64,000 nucleotides of DNA, taken from Phytoseiulus persimilis (Eukaryota; Arthropoda; Arachnida; Mesostigmata; Phytoseiidae). Below are positions 1 through 13,400 of this stretch, one piece after another. Where the stretch lies: positions 28,024,001-28,088,000 of the forward strand of contig CM075101.1 in NCBI GenBank assembly GCA_037576195.1, in the 5' to 3' direction. The notes under the pieces were generated by a model, which saw only the letters and a list, made by a program, of their open reading frames with translations, had not been told where the DNA came from and made no database searches. How positions within the stretch are numbered: the first letter of the stretch is position 1; each line of letters opens with the position of its first letter. The translations under genes were made by a program, and so were the position numbers.

Positions 1-2516
1 TCAGCCCAGGCTGGCGCATGAAAAGAATGGAGTAAACCTACTCATCGAGTCTGTTGGCAAGCTGACTCCGGATTCCAGCGGGGGCGTCTAGTCTCGGTCT
101 AAGCCTACGAAGCGGAACACGGTTAGATGGCAAGGAGTTCCTTAGTCTAACACAACTGATCCAAGGAAGAATGGAATATTTTTCTATCGTCGAATCAAAT
201 ATGAAGGGAGATATTCGGGAGTTGCCGAAAGGCGACGCTAATCCATGATCCTGAGGCAGGGCTTGTACAGAACATCGTTGAAAGGAAACATCTGTTCAGA
301 GGTCCGGTTCCTCTGAAAGTCAGATGGGCTTTCGCGGCGCCGGAGAGTTTCCCCTCGATTCCGGCTGCTCCTCGGGTATGAGTATGCGCACCGCACTCGA
401 ACGGGGGAATCGTCCTCCATACAGTCTTCCTTCCCTGGGTTCTCAAAAAAATTACCGAAATAAGCCGTTCACACGCGCAGTCTACCGCGATGGAGGCGCT
501 CACACTGATCTCACGCAGATTATTCAACAGTGAATTCTACCCCACTTCCATAGTTGCCTCACAAACGCCGTGAATAACGTTTTCCAGAGTATATCGATTA
601 AGTTTGCAAGGAATCTGAAATTTTCCACATCGATAGATCCCATGTAGCCAATTGGGCAGCCGTTAGTGTAAGGCATACGCCGCTGGACACACAACAATAA
701 CGTTTTGTCTGCGAGATCGGCGCAAGCTTCCATTGATGCGAACACACGTGTGCCCGTTCAACAAGCTCTCAGAAGGAAGTATAGGCTGCGGGTAGGATAT
801 CAGAAACACGCTAGTCCGAGTGCTACCGTAACCTCCCGCAGTTACCTAGAACTTTGACTTCCGACAGCGAATCCGAATCGTCGCTTGTTGTTCGGCCGTC
901 GCTCGCTTGCCTGCTTACCTCTGCTGCAACGATGGACGTCCTGTATGTTTCTGAATTCCTTCTTCAACTTCTTTCAACCGTTTCTTCGCCTCCTGAAACT
1001 CCTCGGTGAGCGAGGACAGAGAAAGGCCTCCCGCCGCCATTGGGAGCCCACGAGGTTGGAACGAAATTTACACTGCACTTTATTTCCGAACAGAGTCAGC
1101 AAGATACAGCCGCTTGCAGACAGCAGTATCACGGGAACAACACTCTGGCGCACACAAACAAACAGACGCACGGACGGACAGATTCACCACTCTGCGTCGG
1201 CAAGACGAAAACCCAAGGGAGCTTCGGCCTGGCTCATTCCCCTCCTTGTTCCGAGGAGGCTCCCTGCGCAGCATGAATCGATTCGTTTGATGTAGACCTT
1301 GGTCTCGATCGCACACCAAAGACTTTAGTTACAGAACTCGGCAACCACAATCGCGATCAGGCGGCGTCGTCTGCAGATTTGTTGATATATGAGAAAGGGA
1401 ACACACTTTGAGCGCGTAGAGAGGGTAAGCAGGGAATTTCGCTCCCGTATCGCTCTTGGAACTGCCTTTCTTGGGAAACCATTCCCAGGTAAAGTCGAGC
1501 AAGAGTATTTTGGCCAGTCTGCTTCATCTTGAGTGAAACTTGTGTGATTAGAAGGAAGTCTCAAGCTCGACCGAGAAGAATTGGAACCGATGTTATTCGC
1601 TGCAAAGTTGACAGCACCGTACGGCCCCACAACTTGTTAACCCCCTAGAAGGGATGGAATATCCCAACGGGCCATAATCTGTGTCCGAGTGCCTCTTTCG
1701 AGAGGTTTTCCCAACAGTACTGAATTATTTGACGGGGTGCTACTCAAACCAGCGGGTTGAACACAGAGCCTTGAGCGAGCATCCCACACATCGAGGTTCT
1801 GGATGTGACTGGAGCCCCAGGTCTTGGAATTGGCCACCATGTGAATCTTTTGTTTTCCGGCTGAACCTCTCAGCCAGCCCTCAGGAGTGTCCCGGGATCA
1901 CCTTTCACCATGTGATTCTACAGATTAGTTGCTCACAACCAGGAACGGTCACCCCCCGCGCAACTCCGAATCAGTCACTGGAGACGCATCTCGAATGTTG
2001 AAAATTTCGTGGACAATCATCTTTCATCAAGGAACGACCAACGGTTTTGCAATGACTATGCACCATCGGAGGATATCATATTCTGAAGCGAGACCAGAGG
2101 AATTATTCCGTCGGGTCTCAGGGACGAATCCAACCTAGCAGTCAGCAGGTCTCTTCCGGGAATGGCTGGTGGGCTCTGGCCCTCCACTCAACGGGGCTGG
2201 GAGGAATTCGTTGTTGAATAAGTTTCGGCTTGACGCTGGATACTCTAGATCAGGCATACGCGAAGTCAGAGCCAAGGAAAGGAAAGCTTGGCCGGCTGCG
2301 AGGCTTCTGAGCCCCGCACCCAGCCTCAAATTCAAACCCTTGATGGGAATCTATGTTCTGGTCTCATCGCGTACATTCATAGGTCTGTTTCTGAGTCTAG
2401 GGCCCGTCAGCTTTGAGGAGTACGGCGTTTTTTTCTCACAGAACGAGTTCCCGGCAGGGGACGGTTTTCCATAGTTCTCCACGACGGGAGGACCACCGCA
2501 ACCCGCGGGAACCCCG
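1..2516. other. No feature recognised
   Basis: Only short open frames on both strands, without domain signals, convincing splice pairs or repeats. Confidence 0.6.
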
Positions 2517-3094
2517 ATGGATCATGTGATAGAAGAAGTAGACAGCGACGAGATAGAACTGCAGAAGAGCCTTGCGGTCGCCGAAACTCAAGTAGGCATT
2601 GCCTATCTTCCACGAACCGTTCATTCAGGCACCGTGAGATGATGACTTCGATATTTCTTCCAGTTCATTGAAAAACCGTTTTCACCCGATGATGCCGGTT
2701 TACATATAGAAGAAATCGAATTTCATGACGAAGCGTCAGCGGGCAAGAGCCGCGAGAAACTCGTGGTACCAACATCGAGCGGTGTCTCATGGAAGAAGAG
2801 TTTCGCAAAAGACTCTATCGCCAAAACAGGTATGGTAGGATTCCACCGCCTAATCGGGCGGAATCGGATCATTCTGTGTCGATCAAGAAGGAGGTTCCGC
2901 TGATTGAGCTCCACTCAACTTTTATTTGAGGAGCGGCGAAATTTCCGAAACCGGGAGTTTCGGTCCTGACAAGATGGACCGACTGGTCCTGTCATGCGGT
3001 GGTCCCAGCGAGCGGAATCCACCGTTTTGACCTGCTCCATTATCATGCTATTATTAGAAGGAATTCAACCGTAGCTCCCAACTTGAACGAATGA
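2517..3094 (+). CDS. Tentative small plus-strand gene, unknown function (exons 2517-2591, 2664-2829, 2931-3094)
   Basis: An ATG in good context (cccgATGg) opens MDHVIEEVDSDEIELQKSL, with donor gtaggc. A second exon after gatatttcttccag reads FIEKPFSPDDAGLHIEEIEF and ends at gtatgg. A third after caacttttatttgag reads AAKFPKPGVSVLTRW and SGIHRFDLLHYHAIIRR to a TGA. Introns of 72 and 101 nt keep phase, giving 134 residues. I recognise no family. Splicing from exon 3 to the open frames at 3107-3618 is an alternative. It converges on the 3' end of the RhoGEF. Confidence 0.35.
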
Positions 3095-3106
3095 GCGGCG
3101 AGATGT

Positions 3107-3618
3107 TTGACCCAAGATATCATTCCAGACGATCGGAAATCGAAAGCGAACTCCAGCGTTTTCGCCGATCTCCCTAAACGGCTGCGCGATGCAGAGTCTC
3201 GGTATCAGTCCTCGCGGAGTATGCTGTCGTCGTTGGCGAGTTCAACCCTGTACAACTTCAGGGGTCTACGTTTGACCGTGCTCGGAATCCACGAGTCCTG
3301 CGGGAGCGCGTATCTCGAAGCGTTCGATGACGAAGGTGCCTTTTGGATCGATGCAATCTGTTCACGGATCACTTTATCGCACTGGAATCATCCGAGCGCA
3401 AACGTCTGATGAGCATTCGAGAACCCGCACAGCAACGATTCATCAGTGGTTCTTTTCCAGATTCGTACTTGGTGCACCTGCCAAGAGATACAAACATATC
3501 ATCGATCAAGCCCGGCGCCGAAGTTGTGATAGATGGCTCGTTCACTCGCCGTAAACTACACGATCATTGGTTGCTATCAATGGTCGTGAGTTTGACCTCC
3601 ATTCAAGGGAAAACTTGA
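3107..3618 (+). other. Two overlapping open frames, possible further exons of the left-end gene
   Basis: One frame (about 3107-3409) reads LYNFRGLRLTVLGIHESCG then AYLEAFDDEGAFWIDAI; another (3343-3618) reads FISGSFPDSYLVHLPRD and GAEVVIDGSFTRRKLHDHW before TGA. Both look like beta-rich protein and faintly like an OB fold. They cannot both be continuous, because they overlap in different frames at 3343-3409. This could be a spliced gene (a possible intron from about 3261 to 3430 keeps phase) or a decayed copy. Confidence 0.3.
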
Positions 3619-6600
3619 TTGTCAGATTCGACAGTCTTGGAGTTGACTGTCTCGAGCGAATAAGCAATCACTAGGCCCCACGTGAAGCGGGACGCATTCG
3701 CCATACCCAGCCGAACATGCTGTTTAATTTGAAAATGTCGAAATAGTTGGAGAAGTTTTGTTCAGTCGATGGTTGCTTTGGCCCGGTGTCCAGGAGTCGA
3801 GACTGCTATGATTGGCGGGAGCGAACCCATTGCGGCTCGATTTCATCTTCAGTCCAGCGGTTTGAGAGTGAAAACAGGAGAGGAACGGCACAGAAATATC
3901 TCATGATATTTATTCATTAATGTATTGAATCTTCGTTCAAATATCCATTCCCATAATCTCGTTGATGCTCGAGATGGCATTGAGAGAACATATCCTCATG
4001 TAATCCTCGCCTCGTCGCCGCATCAGAGAGAATCTGAACACTGATTCTGGATCGGTGGATGATCAGCCCTTCGGTGTGAACAGCAGTGAGCTTCCCCGTT
4101 GATGATGCGGTTCCGCAGGATCGCAGTTAACCATTCTCTTGTGACTCAGCTCTGCCTCTGCCATCAGTTCTCTCGCCGCAGAGTTACAGGAGGAGCTGAT
4201 AGCTACCCTAGTATCCCCGTACTCTCAACGATTTCTATTTGTCAGAAGAATCGATGCGTTTAATATTCGTTCGTAGCTGTCACTCCCTGATCGTGGCAAC
4301 GAATAAAGTATGTGCATCATCACGACAAGACTTCAAATTGGATTCAGAGCTCAGCAGATACCGGCTCCCGCTGTCGGCGGTCAGTTCATTACCAGGAGGA
4401 GATATGAGGGCTGAAGTATTTACATCAAATAGAACAAGTCGCCGATATGCTACGTCGATGAATAAATCGGCGCTGCAATGCCACGAACGTGATTCATATT
4501 TTGTTCAACCCTAACGTAACGGCAACCAACCTTGATCTTTCCGAACTCCAAAATCTTCATTTGTTCCTCTTATCGTTCCGAATGAATCAACGGAACTCGA
4601 TGAGTCATGGAAACTTTAACGATTCTCAAAGAGTTCAACTCCTTTCTTCCTTCCTCTCGCGCGCGCTTGCAGCCTGCCTGCCTACAACTCAATTTTGTTT
4701 TTCGGCGCACGATTGCTCCGAGCGCTCCTACTACGGCGAGACCGTCTCGCAATTTTCTTCAGCTTTGCGAAGAATCTTCATTCAACAATGCTTACAAGAC
4801 CCCGCGATTCGTGGCAACAAATAACATCTCATATATCAGCTATTCGACCAGGTGAACCTGGGGGTTACTCGGAAATGAATGATTTTGGCATTCGTTTTCT
4901 GGGGAGGAAAACTTCACGGAGGAGTCACCATCGAGTGAGCAACCGCTCAACGCGTGCATGAATCTGTTAACCCAGAATCCAAAAAAAATCAATGAAAATC
5001 ACCCTCTGACGTGCAGCATGTCTGGCTCAGCAGAGCTGGAAATGCCGACATCGGCTAGATGTTGATATTCGCCCTCTCGTTCATGATGATCATCGAATCG
5101 GATACGGTTCCACTTCGAGCTCGCATGACTGAGATGCGAGCACTGGCGTGATCTGTTGGTCAACGAGATCACGTCCTCAATACTCCGGACTCTCCCAAGG
5201 CAACTGAAGGGGGAAGGAAAGGGGATGAATTCGCGGTGTCAGTAAACCGCGGTGTCACATCTTCGGCGACAATCGAACGGCGAACTTCGAAGCTCTGCCG
5301 TTCAGCCAGAGTCAAGTGCCTAGGTTCGATTGGATATCTATTTGTTCACTTAGTCAGGTGCCTTTCCTTGCTTATTGAGATAGAATAGATGAATCATGAC
5401 TGAACCAATGATAAGTGATAACGTGATAACCAACCAACCAACCGACCAACCAATTAACCGAACTAGTCGAGTAACAGTATCATGGAGTTGACCTTCGTAT
5501 TTCGTGGCAAGCATCGCGAGAAGGAAATCAACCAACAGAACTGTGCTCGGACGAGCGAAGGCGCCGGAAATAGCTGATGCGAGAGAACGAAGTAAGGGAG
5601 AGAAGACCTCGAAGGATCTCTATGGCACATTCTGCGTCCCTGGGCGCAACGAAGCTAGGGGGTCACCTCTAAGCGATCGAAAATCGTCGAATTCGCGTCG
5701 TCCTCCGGAAAGAGCATTCGCCGAAGAAACCCTGAACCTAGGAATGTCACTACTTTTTGTACAAATCAGTTCTTGACCAGAAGGTAGGAAAACGTTTCAA
5801 TTGAGTGGGATATTCAAGAAAGCGTGCGGGCACAGACGAATTCCTTTCACAACAAGCTCCGCCCGGGAACTCAGTCACGTCGAGCGGAACGAACGAAATT
5901 CCAACTCAGCAGTTCCCGCTACACACTACTCGAACTCAACCCATACCCTTGAACCTAAAGGAGAATCATCATGAGTATACTGCTGAATTCTAGACAAGGG
6001 TCAACAGCTTCTGGAAGTCCGCTCACGTAAAATGTACGGACATCGATGTCAGACATATCATACAGAGCTATCTAACTGTGAGTTTCTCAATCGGTCGGCT
6101 CGCATTCTTCCGTTTTCGAATGCGTTCGCGGTATCCATCACCGTCGACAATCGTAGTCTCGGAACAAATCTCTCGATGCTGTCAACTCGTCCACGGATTG
6201 GGGTTTGTAAAACCCAGAGATTTGGGGAAAAGAACGGTTCTCCCATCGGTTAACGTTTCAGGTGCCATGAAGAAGAAAAATCAACGAACAACAACCATGA
6301 CCATCCGATAACGCCATCTTCGTCGAGCTTGCGCAACTGTCATCGTCGTTGTTGTTCTTGTCAGAGTCTGGGCGCGGGATTATTTTTGAACTGACGAACA
6401 CTGCATAAATATGTTTGCTCTTTGTCCTATTCCAAACAGATCAGTGGGTTGACGGAGCGTTTCCGCCGGTACCGTATGAGTAAGTCTCAGTGTATATGTC
6501 TCATGGATGGTGTCACTCATTCCTTATACGGTGGCTGGTAAGAACGGCTATATCACAGTGAAATATACAGTTACGGGTTTGGTTAAACACGGACCACTAG

Positions 6601-6676
6601 TCGTTGCTGCAGCTTCCGCCGTTGGAGCTGTGGTAATTTTGAAGCTGTTGAGTTTCTCATCATGTCAGCTGGCTGA
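3619..6676 (-). other. 3' flank / probable 3'UTR of the RhoGEF
   Basis: No coding sequence recognised. On the minus strand the nearest canonical AATAAA is at 3909-3914, which would give a 2.8-kb 3'UTR. Weaker ATTAAA signals lie at 4259-4264 and 3723-3728. An AACC-type simple repeat lies near 5427-5450. The real cleavage site is unknown. Confidence 0.4.
5427..5450. repeat. (CAAC) tetranucleotide repeat
   Basis: Imperfect tandem ccaaccaaccaaccgacc on the plus strand. Confidence 0.85.
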
Positions 6677-7415
6677 TCAACAGAAGATCTCTTTTTCCTC
6701 CTCGAGGTCACGTCGTGCATTCATAGCCGTGGAATCGTCGACTGTGTTAGCCCGGATGAGCATTGAGCTTGCTGAGCAGGGATTGGGGGCAGCGCAGTGA
6801 ATACCACCGGCTAATAAGACTGCCTGCTGTTGCTGCTGCTGCAAATGATTGTGTGCAGATATCGGCGGTTGCGTATAGTGGACTTTTGCGGGACTGGAGC
6901 CTGCCCTTACGTGGACGGGCGACGGAGCGGCCTGGGAAGATGCACTGTGGGAGCGCTGCGGAGGACCCCTCTTCGCCAAATGCAGGGGAAGTACCTGTTT
7001 CGGGGGTGAATTCTGGGGCAACTGCTCTTTCAGCTGTTGTTGCTGTTGTAGTAGTTGCGGCTGTTGTTTCGAATGATGGTGGTGATGGTGATGATGATGA
7101 TGGTGATGTCCAGGTAAGAACTGCGACAAACCCGTAAGGGCGGCTGGGAGCGAGTTTGACGAATGGGTTTCTTTTTCCTTTAGCTGCGGAGCTGGGGGTG
7201 ATCCGCGGCGGATCCTCGAACCCCCCATCGATCCTGAATTGGTGGACGAAGTGTTCGGAGACACCGACCCAGACTGTGGTCCTCCCAAGCTGCTGAGATG
7301 GAAGGGCAATAGTGAAGTCGTTGATTGAGAAGAGCGCATGTCAAAAGGCATGACAGACAGCATCGCGGGCGCCATCAGGTCGACAGAAGACACTGCGCGT
7401 CCCTGAAGAGAGCCC
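6677..7415 (-). CDS. RhoGEF last coding exon, His/Gln-rich tail and stop
   Basis: Starts RGSLQGRAVSSVDLMAP (first codon split) and ends RRDLEEEKEIFC with TGA at 6677-6679. The acceptor is ctttctgcgtag; the nearer ctctcttcag would break frame. The tail has SGS/SPP-rich parts, 12 consecutive His (7073-7108), QQQQQ and QQQQQQ runs, and an RS-type motif QRSHSAS. It is presumably disordered. Confidence 0.93.
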
Positions 7416-10400
7416 CTACGCAGAAAGGGTAGCGAACAGCACTCTGGTTAGTAGGTTCATCCACTCGAAGTACAGTCTTGGCGACATGTTGGTTAGTTGG
7501 CACGGGACAAGGCTTCGAGCCGGGAGAGATATACGACTCGTGCTCCGTTTTTTCTGCCGATTTCCGTCTGACGCGGAGCATCGCTTACCTCGGGGAATTC
7601 TCGGCACTCGATGGAGATGAAGTATGTGTAGTCTGTTGGTCCGCTTGTTGCGAATGCTGTGTGGAATGCAGAGGAGATCCCTGTTGCGACACGGATGATG
7701 ATGAGATCGGCAACTGCACCATCTCCCTGGTTTTCTCCAATTTCTCCAGTCTCCTGAACAGCCAATCCCTCTGTTGCTCTATATCCTCCTGCTCGCGCCT
7801 TATTTGCTCCTAGAATGTCAAGTTTTGGGTGAGAAACAAAACGCTCGCCTTGGCACGAGTGTGGTTCAATTAGGGAAAAAATAATAAAACCTGAAGCCAT
7901 GCTCTGTTTCAAAGCTCGCTTAAATTGGTAGCAGTCAATAAGCAGCCGCCATCTACTATCTCTAAGAATTCCTCGCAGGCAGTTGGTTCATGGATGTCGC
8001 ATAGGTGCTTGATTGGTCGAGCACACATTTGGAGATCGTACAGCGACGAGTTCGTCTCCATCGCATCGCACATTCCCCTGGTTAGGCTCCCGTCGCTCCG
8101 AGTTTCCGGTTCATACACTTTTAGTAATCAGTAGCATCGCGGATAACCAATGAGAAATGCGCGGATCGCTGAATCGACGTCCAGAAGTAGGAGAGGGGGA
8201 TAACACCACAACATCGAAAGCAACAGAAATTATAAAAATTCGAGTGTCAATACACTGGGATGGGGACCGAGTTGGGGGAGTCCGGAAGGAAGTTCTTCAG
8301 AGGGGAAGAGAGAGAGAATGAGATTGGGAGCGGGGAGGCAACAGTGAAGACTGGGTTATCGAAGAAGCCAAGGGTCAATATAGATGGGAGAACGATAGAT
8401 AGACGACAGACAGACAGATGAAGACTGACCCTGTCACCTGACAGTGAGCTTGGTTCTTGGGGTTCTGAGTTTGAGCCTCTAGCTCGGCTTGTTGTTCCAT
8501 AATCCTTTCCTGTATGACGGCGAGCGAATATAGGAAAGGAAACAAACGGCACACGGCACGGTTAGCCTTGAAACATATCTACAATTCTCCTCTCGACGGA
8601 AACACCTGTTAGAAGCTTCCACACCTCCGGTTGAGCCCCAGCAGACCTCAGTCATCTCTCTCACCTGAAGTTTTTCAACTTCCTCTCTCTGACGCTCGAG
8701 TTGTTGTCGCTCTAACTGACACTGTTTGTGCCACTCGGTTCGTTCTTGCGTGAGTTGTTCTTGGAGATTCCGTAGCTCTTCCAGCTGGAGATCCGGCCGA
8801 TACGACTGCTTGCGCGGGTTGCGGCACTGCAACTGCTCGGTCATCTCGGTGGTTTGCAAACGAAGAGTCTCCATCGAGGAGGCGCTTTGACAGTAGAGGC
8901 ACTGAATGGTGGTACGGAGGAGATTAGGACTCTCATACCTCACCGGGATCACCATTGGACTAATGGAGCCGAAAGGGACTCGAGACGAATATGTGCGTCC
9001 CATGTCGGCCATGAACATTTCAGGGATTCTGAGAGTAGTATGAATCTGCCTGGGGTAAACTGCTCTTGGTAAGCGGGAGCAGACTGACCATTATAATCGA
9101 AAGATTGTGAGTCAGGTCGGAGATGATTTCAAGCTGTTCCCGGGGATTGTTCGTAAAAAACAGGGGCGTCGCTGTGAGCCCTTCGAGTTGGTGTAGCGGC
9201 AACGGGGCGGGGGGAGCATCCTGGGTTGAATCGGAGGGGCTTGGGTTGTCCAGGCCGGTTACGCTGCGTCGCTGGAGTGACTTGTCCTGAGGATGAACGG
9301 TGAACTCAGCCGAACGAAAGTTGGCAAAATCTGAAGTCTCCAACGTAAGGAAAACCGAAAATGGGACTCCTCAGCGCTAATGAGACCCGCAAACAAACAT
9401 TTTTCTATGCGAACGGAACAAACCATCCCACTCCTTCCTTCTGAGACACTATGTTGAATGGAAAAAACGGAAACTGTGGAGAATGATCGAGGTGGAAAGC
9501 TTTCCAAATCAAAGTTGGAGCTGAATATGAGCAGCAGGGGTTAGACAAAGAAACAAAGGGCGGTTAATAACGTCACGGGGTGGGTCGACAGCAGAGAATA
9601 CAGCTTACAGTAGGAAGAAGACTTTCAGAATTAAACGGGAGTGGAGCGCTCAATCGACGCGTCTCCAGGCCCTGATCATCCATCGGAGGCGCAGCAAGGG
9701 AAAAATTTTCCCAGTTAGAAAAAAATCCTCTTCTCTATTAGATACCTACGCTTTCAATCATACGAGAATAATGATAGGATGATGCGCTTGTAGATGCAAT
9801 ACGGAATCTCGTCGACGATTCATCCAAAGAAAGGAAGAGCTGTCGGCAAGTCAAGCTAGAGGGAACACCTCGGAGCACTTCGAATTTATCAGTTCCAGCG
9901 ACTCAATTTAGACTACGAAAAGCATGGGAGCATTTTGTGCATCCTCTCTGTTGAGTCGCTTACAGAGTTGTTTATTTGAGCGAAAAACCCCCCTCAGAAG
10001 AAGGTTATTTGACTCACCTTGACCTGCAAATGACACTCAGGGAACTCTCTCGAAGTATCTTTTTTGGTCCGTTCTTTTGCTGCTGCACTTTCGGCACCGA
10101 TTAGGAAGAGCTTTTTCTTTATCGCTGAGCATGGGCAAGGCAGGAGAAAATGAATTCAGTTAGAAATTAGGAATTGGTGTTCTCCCCTTCGTTCAACATC
10201 TAGTTCCGCTGGTCAGGCGGCTAGCGTTGCTCTCGTTTAGACCAAGATCATTCCATTAACAAGTCCGTTCTTCCGAAGCGAGTTCCAGACCGCAAACACC
10301 ACAGCTGTTCCGGTCATCGGTGCAAGGTTTCCTCCCTCCGGTCTGGAACTGCGAGTGCTGGACAAGCTATTCTGGCGACTGTACTACTCTACTAGCTCCT

Positions 10401-13400
10401 CGAGACGTGCCGCCACAACTCCCACCTGGAGGACTTGACAAATCTCCAGTTTGTAACTTGTGCTGAGGACACAGACACAACGTCTAAAGCCGAGATATAC
10501 TACCGCTCAGAATTTACAACGCCCACGATGCAGTGCGACTGTAAAGTCTGAGTCGATCTCTACAAGTGTCTCAGAAGACACCTGATGCTCTCTATAAGGC
10601 AAGGAAACATCATTCGCATTTGTGACATTGTTGCTGACGATGCCTACTTCTGCACCAACAATGGAAACGACTGCAACAGCACAACGTTGGAGAAGCACAC
10701 GTCGGAAAATTGCAGGAAAAAAATCAAAATGACATCACTCCGTTCCCGTCATATTTTCGCTAGACACTCAGCAGCTCAAAATCAACTACAGAAGCAAACC
10801 CACACTCGAGCAAGCCCACACAAAATCAACTCGATGTCCACATCTTACCAGTCAGATATGGAGGCAGTCCTGACGGAGCACCACCTGGTGTTTAAAATGT
10901 ATCAAAAATCTCTCTCAAAACACGTCGGGTAAAACAGAGCCAAAAAGGTTACTCCCAGCAAACGCCCGGACTCCGGACAACCTGGCTCAAACTTCGCAAC
11001 TTCCTCGGAGGAACTTCAGCCCAAAACTGCCCCGAAAGCCTAGATTACCCGCTGATGTCTAGTTCCGCTTCTGTGCGTACGCGAAGCATCGAAGAAAAGA
11101 TATCTGCGTGAAGTCCAGCAACGTGTCCTACCTTTCATTGCATTTGCGTCAAAGCCTCCAAAGGTCTCCGCTCGCTTGGGCAGTACAGCAGCAACAGCCG
11201 CAGTGTTGGTGAAGCCTACACTAGAATCGGCACATAGAATGCTTTGGTGTTCGCCTGCACTGCTAACACTCCGGCCTAGGCTCTGGTGTGCTCCATCCGT
11301 GATGTCTTTGCGACTGTTCCCGTCGGTCGCATTAGCAGTAGAGAACAGTTGTGGAATTGGTATTTGCGCGAAAATCTGATGTACTTGACTAGCTGCCGTG
11401 AGCAACATCTGATTAGTCTCCTCCGGCGACAACTTTTGGAGAAGGTCGGTGTACTTGAAGTCTCGGGGATTAAGCTTGAATTCAAAACCTCATTATGAGA
11501 AACGTACAGGGTCTTTGAGTTGGAGTGGGATATTCTGGAGTGAGGCATTCGACGGCGAGTGTCTCTCCATGGCTTTGATCCCGGCATGTTCGATCTAATT
11601 AGTACCTTATCAATGGTCTCCTGATCAACTCCGATGGTTTCGAGCATCTCGGAAAGGATGGCAAGTTTTTCTTGGCATATCTGGGCTATCTGACGATCCC
11701 CATCATGAAGAGAAATCTGCAAGCGACGCAGTCGATCGCTGCGAGCCACTTCTTCTGCATCTGAAATCGAAATAGAAATGAGTGATTTTGCTTCGGCCCT
11801 GTACACGATGCTTGCCGTCCGCATATTCAACATATTCGCCTCAATCAGAGCTAAAAATGAATCATTTTCTTTATCCGTTATTGACGACTCCCGAATGAAA
11901 ACGACGAAAGCAGTACTCTCACTGCCTAAAGCTACGTAAAAAGTCCTCGTGCATCATTGTGAACGTGAAGGTGGAGCTCGTGGAGACATCATTCTTCCAA
12001 CGCTCTTCTCTCAACCGGTCGTGATGAATGGTGCAATAGAAATGGCGGCTTTGTGCTCGGTGTGTATTTCCACTTGGTGCGGCGATGACAAGCGTGAGTG
12101 CCGCTTGGGCAAAAGGGGCGTTGCCGTCGATACATCGACTCGAAGGTCACACCTCTATCGGCATCCTTCCTCTCTCCGAGTTATATTGTTATCCTCTCTC
12201 CGAAAAAATATCGTTGTTCTGAGAATTTCGTCCCATGGGATATTCCTTCGCCTCTAGAAATCGTGTAACTCGATCAGGAAACATTGACTCCCCATTTTGC
12301 GTAGACGGTTGCCACACACACCGTACGTTGGCACGGCAGCCCTTTTGCCCCAGGTACAAGCTACGGGCTGCGTGGATAGCTAGGAACTTGGACACCTCGA
12401 AAAATCGCTGGTCCCGAAAAATAACTCTCTCAGTACGGTTTCCAGCCAGCGGGAAAAACAGTCGCGAAAACGGAATTCCGATGATGTTCCGTCCACGGCC
12501 GAAAGACGACGCCACTCAAGGTCAGGCAGGGAGATCTAACAAAGGATTGATAACGACTCAATCCGAGCTGGCGTCCAACTTACGGTGTGTGTGCAAGTAG
12601 TAGCGGACTCGACGGGGACTCCTGGTCTGAAAAATATCCTGAAATTCCGGTGGCTGAGTGTACCGATCCCCCGAGGAGCCAGGAACAGCAACAGCGCGAG
12701 TCACCGCAGCGCTCCCAGCCACGGCAACTGCGGCAGCTGATGCGGTCCTGGCGCTCTTGATCGTTTTTCTCCCTTTTCTGTTTCTAAGTCTGTTTCAAGG
12801 ATCATCGTCAGACGTACCTTTCTCTTGGGAATCATCGGTCTCTGCCGGACACGTTTCGATGGCTTTGCGGATAGCCTCGAGCCATACGCCTTTTTCCTTA
12901 GGGCTTCCGCAGATGAACTCAAACATCTCGGGTACCTCTGCGTTCGAAGAGATGAGATACAGTGCCCGGGCGTCCTGGCCTGCTCTTTCGCGAACCAAAA
13001 GCTTATGCAGAGAAATAACACTTGGCTGCAAGAGGTAACCGAACGGAAACTCGCTTTAATGGAGTACAGTCTCGACGAAGTGATGAAGAGGGTGTCAGAG
13101 GAGAGTTCGACTCATTTTATTCGTGACGATACTCGGGATTCCTGGCTCCAATGTGTCTGTGCCGATGTAGCTCGGGGAGCAGCCCCCGTGCCGGGAGCGG
13201 TCGTGACAAGCACGTGACGATCGGGAGAGACTCGCGTACGGTCCAAGAGTGGGAATATGTGTGGCAGGACTGAGCGGGAGCTTGCGAAATGGGGAGTGTC
13301 GCGACGTTCAACTGGGGATCCTCACTCACCTTGTTATCAAAAGCGGCGAAAATATATTTTTGGTTGTTTTCTTGCAAGAAGAATATGACATCTGACAACA

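Noticed and set aside
7403..7410. Acceptor ctctcttcag for the last exon
   Set aside because: It looks ideal but shifts the frame to an early stop; the acceptor 13 nt upstream keeps the frame.
7478..7912. Long open frames opposite and beside exon 27
   Set aside because: Shadows of the exon; only the frame with the EQIRREQEDIEQ coiled coil joins in phase to exons 26 and 28.
8902..9018. Upstream extension of exon 25 (frame starting MFMADMGRTYSS)
   Set aside because: Including it needs a 39-nt intron and breaks phase with exon 24; the acceptor gtaccaccattcag at 8902 restores phase exactly.
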